8,044 nucleotides of DNA from Flavobacteriales bacterium. Its GTDB lineage: Bacteria; Bacteroidota; Bacteroidia; Flavobacteriales; Flavobacteriaceae. The stretch is taken from positions 1 through 8,044 of the forward strand of contig JALWYR010000039.1 in NCBI GenBank assembly GCA_027003085.1, in the 5' to 3' direction. Under the pieces are notes generated by a model. That model had not been told where the DNA came from, ran no database searches, and was given only the letters and a program-made list of their open reading frames with translations. Shown here one piece after another: positions 6,347-8,044 of the stretch; the first letter of the stretch is position 1; every line of letters starts with the position of its first letter. Position numbers and translations under genes: made by a program.

Positions 6347-6359
6347 ATTTTTAAAAATT
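6346..6359. repeat. 14-base perfect AT palindrome in the patatin leader
   Basis: AATTTTTAAAAATT is a perfect palindrome between the candidate -7 element and the start codon, about where transcription would begin. It could be a dimer-binding operator or simply AT-rich leader sequence, which is common before Bacteroidota start codons. Confidence 0.3.
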
Positions 6360-6366
6360 CAGGGTT

Positions 6367-7179
6367 ATGAAAACCAAAGTGGCTTTGGTATTGTCCAGTG
6401 GCGGGGCCCGCGGATTGGCACATATAGGTGTGATACGTGCTTTGGAGGATGCGGAAATGGAAATAACGGCAATAAGCGGGTCATCGATAGGGGCCTTGAT
6501 AGGCGGCGTTTACGCCATGGGTAAATTGGATGTGTATGCCGATTGGGTGCGTGGTATGAGCAAGCGTAAAATTTGGGAACTTATGGATTTTACCACCACC
6601 ACCGACGGATTGGTAAAAGGGGATAAGATTTTCAATAAAATGCGCGAAATCATTCCCGACATGCCCATTGAAACCATGCGCATTCCTTTTGCGGCCGTGG
6701 CCACCGATTTGTTGCATGAGCGTGAAGTGGTTTTCCGTTCGGGAAGTTATTACGAAGCCGTGCGGGCCTCGGTGGCAATTCCGGCGGTTTTCAAGCCGGT
6801 CAAACAAGGAAATAGGATTTTGGTCGATGGCGGGGTGCTCAATCCCGTGCCCATAGCACATGTGGACCGGTCCCGGTCCGACATTCTGGTAGCTGTAAAT
6901 CTTTACGGGCCGTCCAAGGGCTTATCGGAGAATCCAAAGCAACAAAAACGCCAAAAACTGAGTATGGGTTATTTATCGCTACTCAAACATACGGCCAATG
7001 CCATGATTCACCGTTTGGCACAAACCATCATAGAAAATCATCAACCTGATATTGTCATTAGCATCCCGCACGACCTGGCCGACACTTTTGCATTTCATAA
7101 GGCGCAGGCATTGATCGATTACGGCCGCCGGGCGGGAGAGCAAGCGCTGTCGGCCTATTTCAAAACAAGTCAATCCTGA
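6367..7179 (+). CDS. Patatin-like phospholipase (RssA-type)
   Basis: This is a predicted serine esterase/phospholipase with the patatin Ser-Asp dyad, acting on acyl-ester lipids. The 270 residues contain the glycine-rich oxyanion-hole segment SSGGARGLAHIG (10-21), the nucleophile elbow GSSIG (38-42) with S40, and the DGG motif with D154 (VDGGVLNP). All required catalytic parts are intact. There is no signal peptide, membrane segment or surface-antigen beta-barrel domain, so it is a compact cytoplasmic enzyme like the RssA/YchK group, unlike larger exported patatins found in Bacteroidota. Substrate and physiological role cannot be read from the sequence; lipid turnover is likely. ATG 6367 gives a normal family N-terminus (MKTKVALVLSSGGARG). 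It appears to be transcribed alone: a probable terminator and promoter-like box precede it, and it converges on the next gene with three bases between stops. Confidence 0.9.
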   Translation: MKTKVALVLSSGGARGLAHIGVIRALEDAEMEITAISGSSIGALIGGVYAMGKLDVYADWVRGMSKRKIWELMDFTTTTDGLVKGDKIFNKMREIIPDMPIETMRIPFAAVATDLLHEREVVFRSGSYYEAVRASVAIPAVFKPVKQGNRILVDGGVLNPVPIAHVDRSRSDILVAVNLYGPSKGLSENPKQQKRQKLSMGYLSLLKHTANAMIHRLAQTIIENHQPDIVISIPHDLADTFAFHKAQALIDYGRRAGEQALSAYFKTSQS

Positions 7180-7182
7180 GTT

Positions 7183-8044
7183 TTACTGCTGAATAACGAT
7201 TTTTTCGGCTTGTTTTTTTACGATTTTGTCGAAAAATTCCCGTAGTTCTTTGTAATCTTTGGCCGGAACCACCGGAACGCTCATTTGATAAATGCTTTGG
7301 ATTTGGATTTTATTTCCGTTTTGAATCACCTTGTATTGGTAAATTCCCGTATTGTCGCCAAAAACAAATTTGACATCCCCGGGCACACTGACCACTTTGG
7401 CACCTTGGGGTAAGGTGATGTTTACGGTCTTGATTATACTGCGCGGAAAGTTGAAAAACACCGGAAACTTACGTTCGGGCGAAGCAAACGGATTTTTCTT
7501 CATACGCAGATGTAAAAGGGGAGAAATATAGGTTTTACCGCCGATTTCTTCGGCATAGGCATCGGTTTCGAACTGAAACATTTCGCTGGCAATGGCATAA
7601 GGTTTTTTCAAACCGTTGAAACGGGATTTCAAAATGTCCAAGTCGGGATATTGATTTTGTAGCCATTTGCTGCGTTCTTCGTCATGTTTTTGGGCTAATT
7701 TTTTCCGGTATTTGTAGGCAAAAAAATTATCCATTTTACGAATGGAGATGCCCGAAAAATCTGTTCCGTCGAAACTGACATTTACATTATACATATCCTT
7801 GCTGTCGGTTTTGGGGAAAAGCTCGACTTTCATGGATTTGTCCATATCTTCGACCAAAAGACCGAAAAAGTTTAGGTCTTTCGTGGGCAACACATGCAAA
7901 GTGGCATAAGGGTCGGTGGCATCCAAAAGGATAAGGCCCTGGTTGGTGGGCACGCCGGCAATCACATGGTTAAAAGCCTGGGTGGAAGGAAACAGCGGAA
8001 TTCCGTTGTCGATGGTGCTGACCAGCACGGGATAGGCCTTGATG
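7183..8044 (-). CDS. DUF3857/transglutaminase-like protein, C-terminal part (5' end outside window)
   Basis: The minus-strand frame is open from the window edge (first complete codon 8041-8043) to the TAA at 7183-7185, giving 286 residues. The visible start IKAYPVLVSTIDNGIPLFPS continues a longer protein, so no start codon is annotated; the GTG at 8026-8028 is an internal valine. The pattern AFNHVIAGV followed by LLDATDPY resembles the His and Asp positions of a transglutaminase-like core in Bacteroidota proteins with an N-terminal DUF3857 domain; the histidine codon is 7966-7968. The catalytic cysteine and any signal peptide would lie beyond 8044. The rest, roughly 200 residues ending EKIVIQQ, is a beta-rich C-terminal region like that of DUF3857/DUF3858-type proteins. 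Family proteins are usually exported, with function unknown. The assignment rests on motif memory, and whether the enzyme is active cannot be judged here. Confidence 0.78.
   Translation of the reverse strand, partial: IKAYPVLVSTIDNGIPLFPSTQAFNHVIAGVPTNQGLILLDATDPYATLHVLPTKDLNFFGLLVEDMDKSMKVELFPKTDSKDMYNVNVSFDGTDFSGISIRKMDNFFAYKYRKKLAQKHDEERSKWLQNQYPDLDILKSRFNGLKKPYAIASEMFQFETDAYAEEIGGKTYISPLLHLRMKKNPFASPERKFPVFFNFPRSIIKTVNITLPQGAKVVSVPGDVKFVFGDNTGIYQYKVIQNGNKIQIQSIYQMSVPVVPAKDYKELREFFDKIVKKQAEKIVIQQ

Overview
The window looks like an ordinary housekeeping stretch of a Bacteroidota chromosome, probably from the Flavobacteriales/Cytophagales/Bacteroidales side. The reasons are the character of GyrA, the AT-rich gene starts with weak or absent Shine-Dalgarno sequences, -7 elements resembling TAnnTTTG, a secreted TPR protein directly behind gyrA, and a DUF3857/transglutaminase-type secreted protein. 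Genus cannot be read from this sequence. No mobile element, tRNA, rRNA or CRISPR array was seen.

Layout. Positions 1-389 have no gene but are far from empty. They hold a degenerate 7-base repeat (about 11-53), a compact GC-rich hairpin (56-71), a large GC-rich element built round a hairpin of about 27 base pairs with short conserved-looking flanks (about 81-228), a second hairpin (235-277) and one exact DnaA-box sequence (307-315). Next come gyrA (390-2942), encoding DNA gyrase subunit A, and, 22 bases on, a secreted TPR protein (2965-4206). This pair ends at a strong intrinsic terminator (4230-4256). A second unit on the same strand holds ackA (acetate kinase, 4316-5491), overlapping by 14 bases a TrmH-type tRNA 2'-O-methyltransferase gene (5478-6140). 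It is followed by an AT-rich gap of 226 bases with a probable terminator, an inverted repeat, a promoter-like box and a palindrome. A cytoplasmic patatin-like phospholipase gene (6367-7179) follows. It converges, with only three bases between stop codons, on the 3' part of a minus-strand gene for a DUF3857/transglutaminase-like protein (7183-8044), whose 5' end lies outside the window.

How the parts work together. The genes do not form one pathway. gyrA sets DNA supercoiling, ackA makes ATP from acetyl phosphate, and trmH modifies tRNA; ackA and trmH are probably translationally coupled. pta, the usual ackA partner, is not next to it. The coding genes all match known families. The least explained part is the structured GC-rich region before gyrA, and it is the best candidate for something poorly described.
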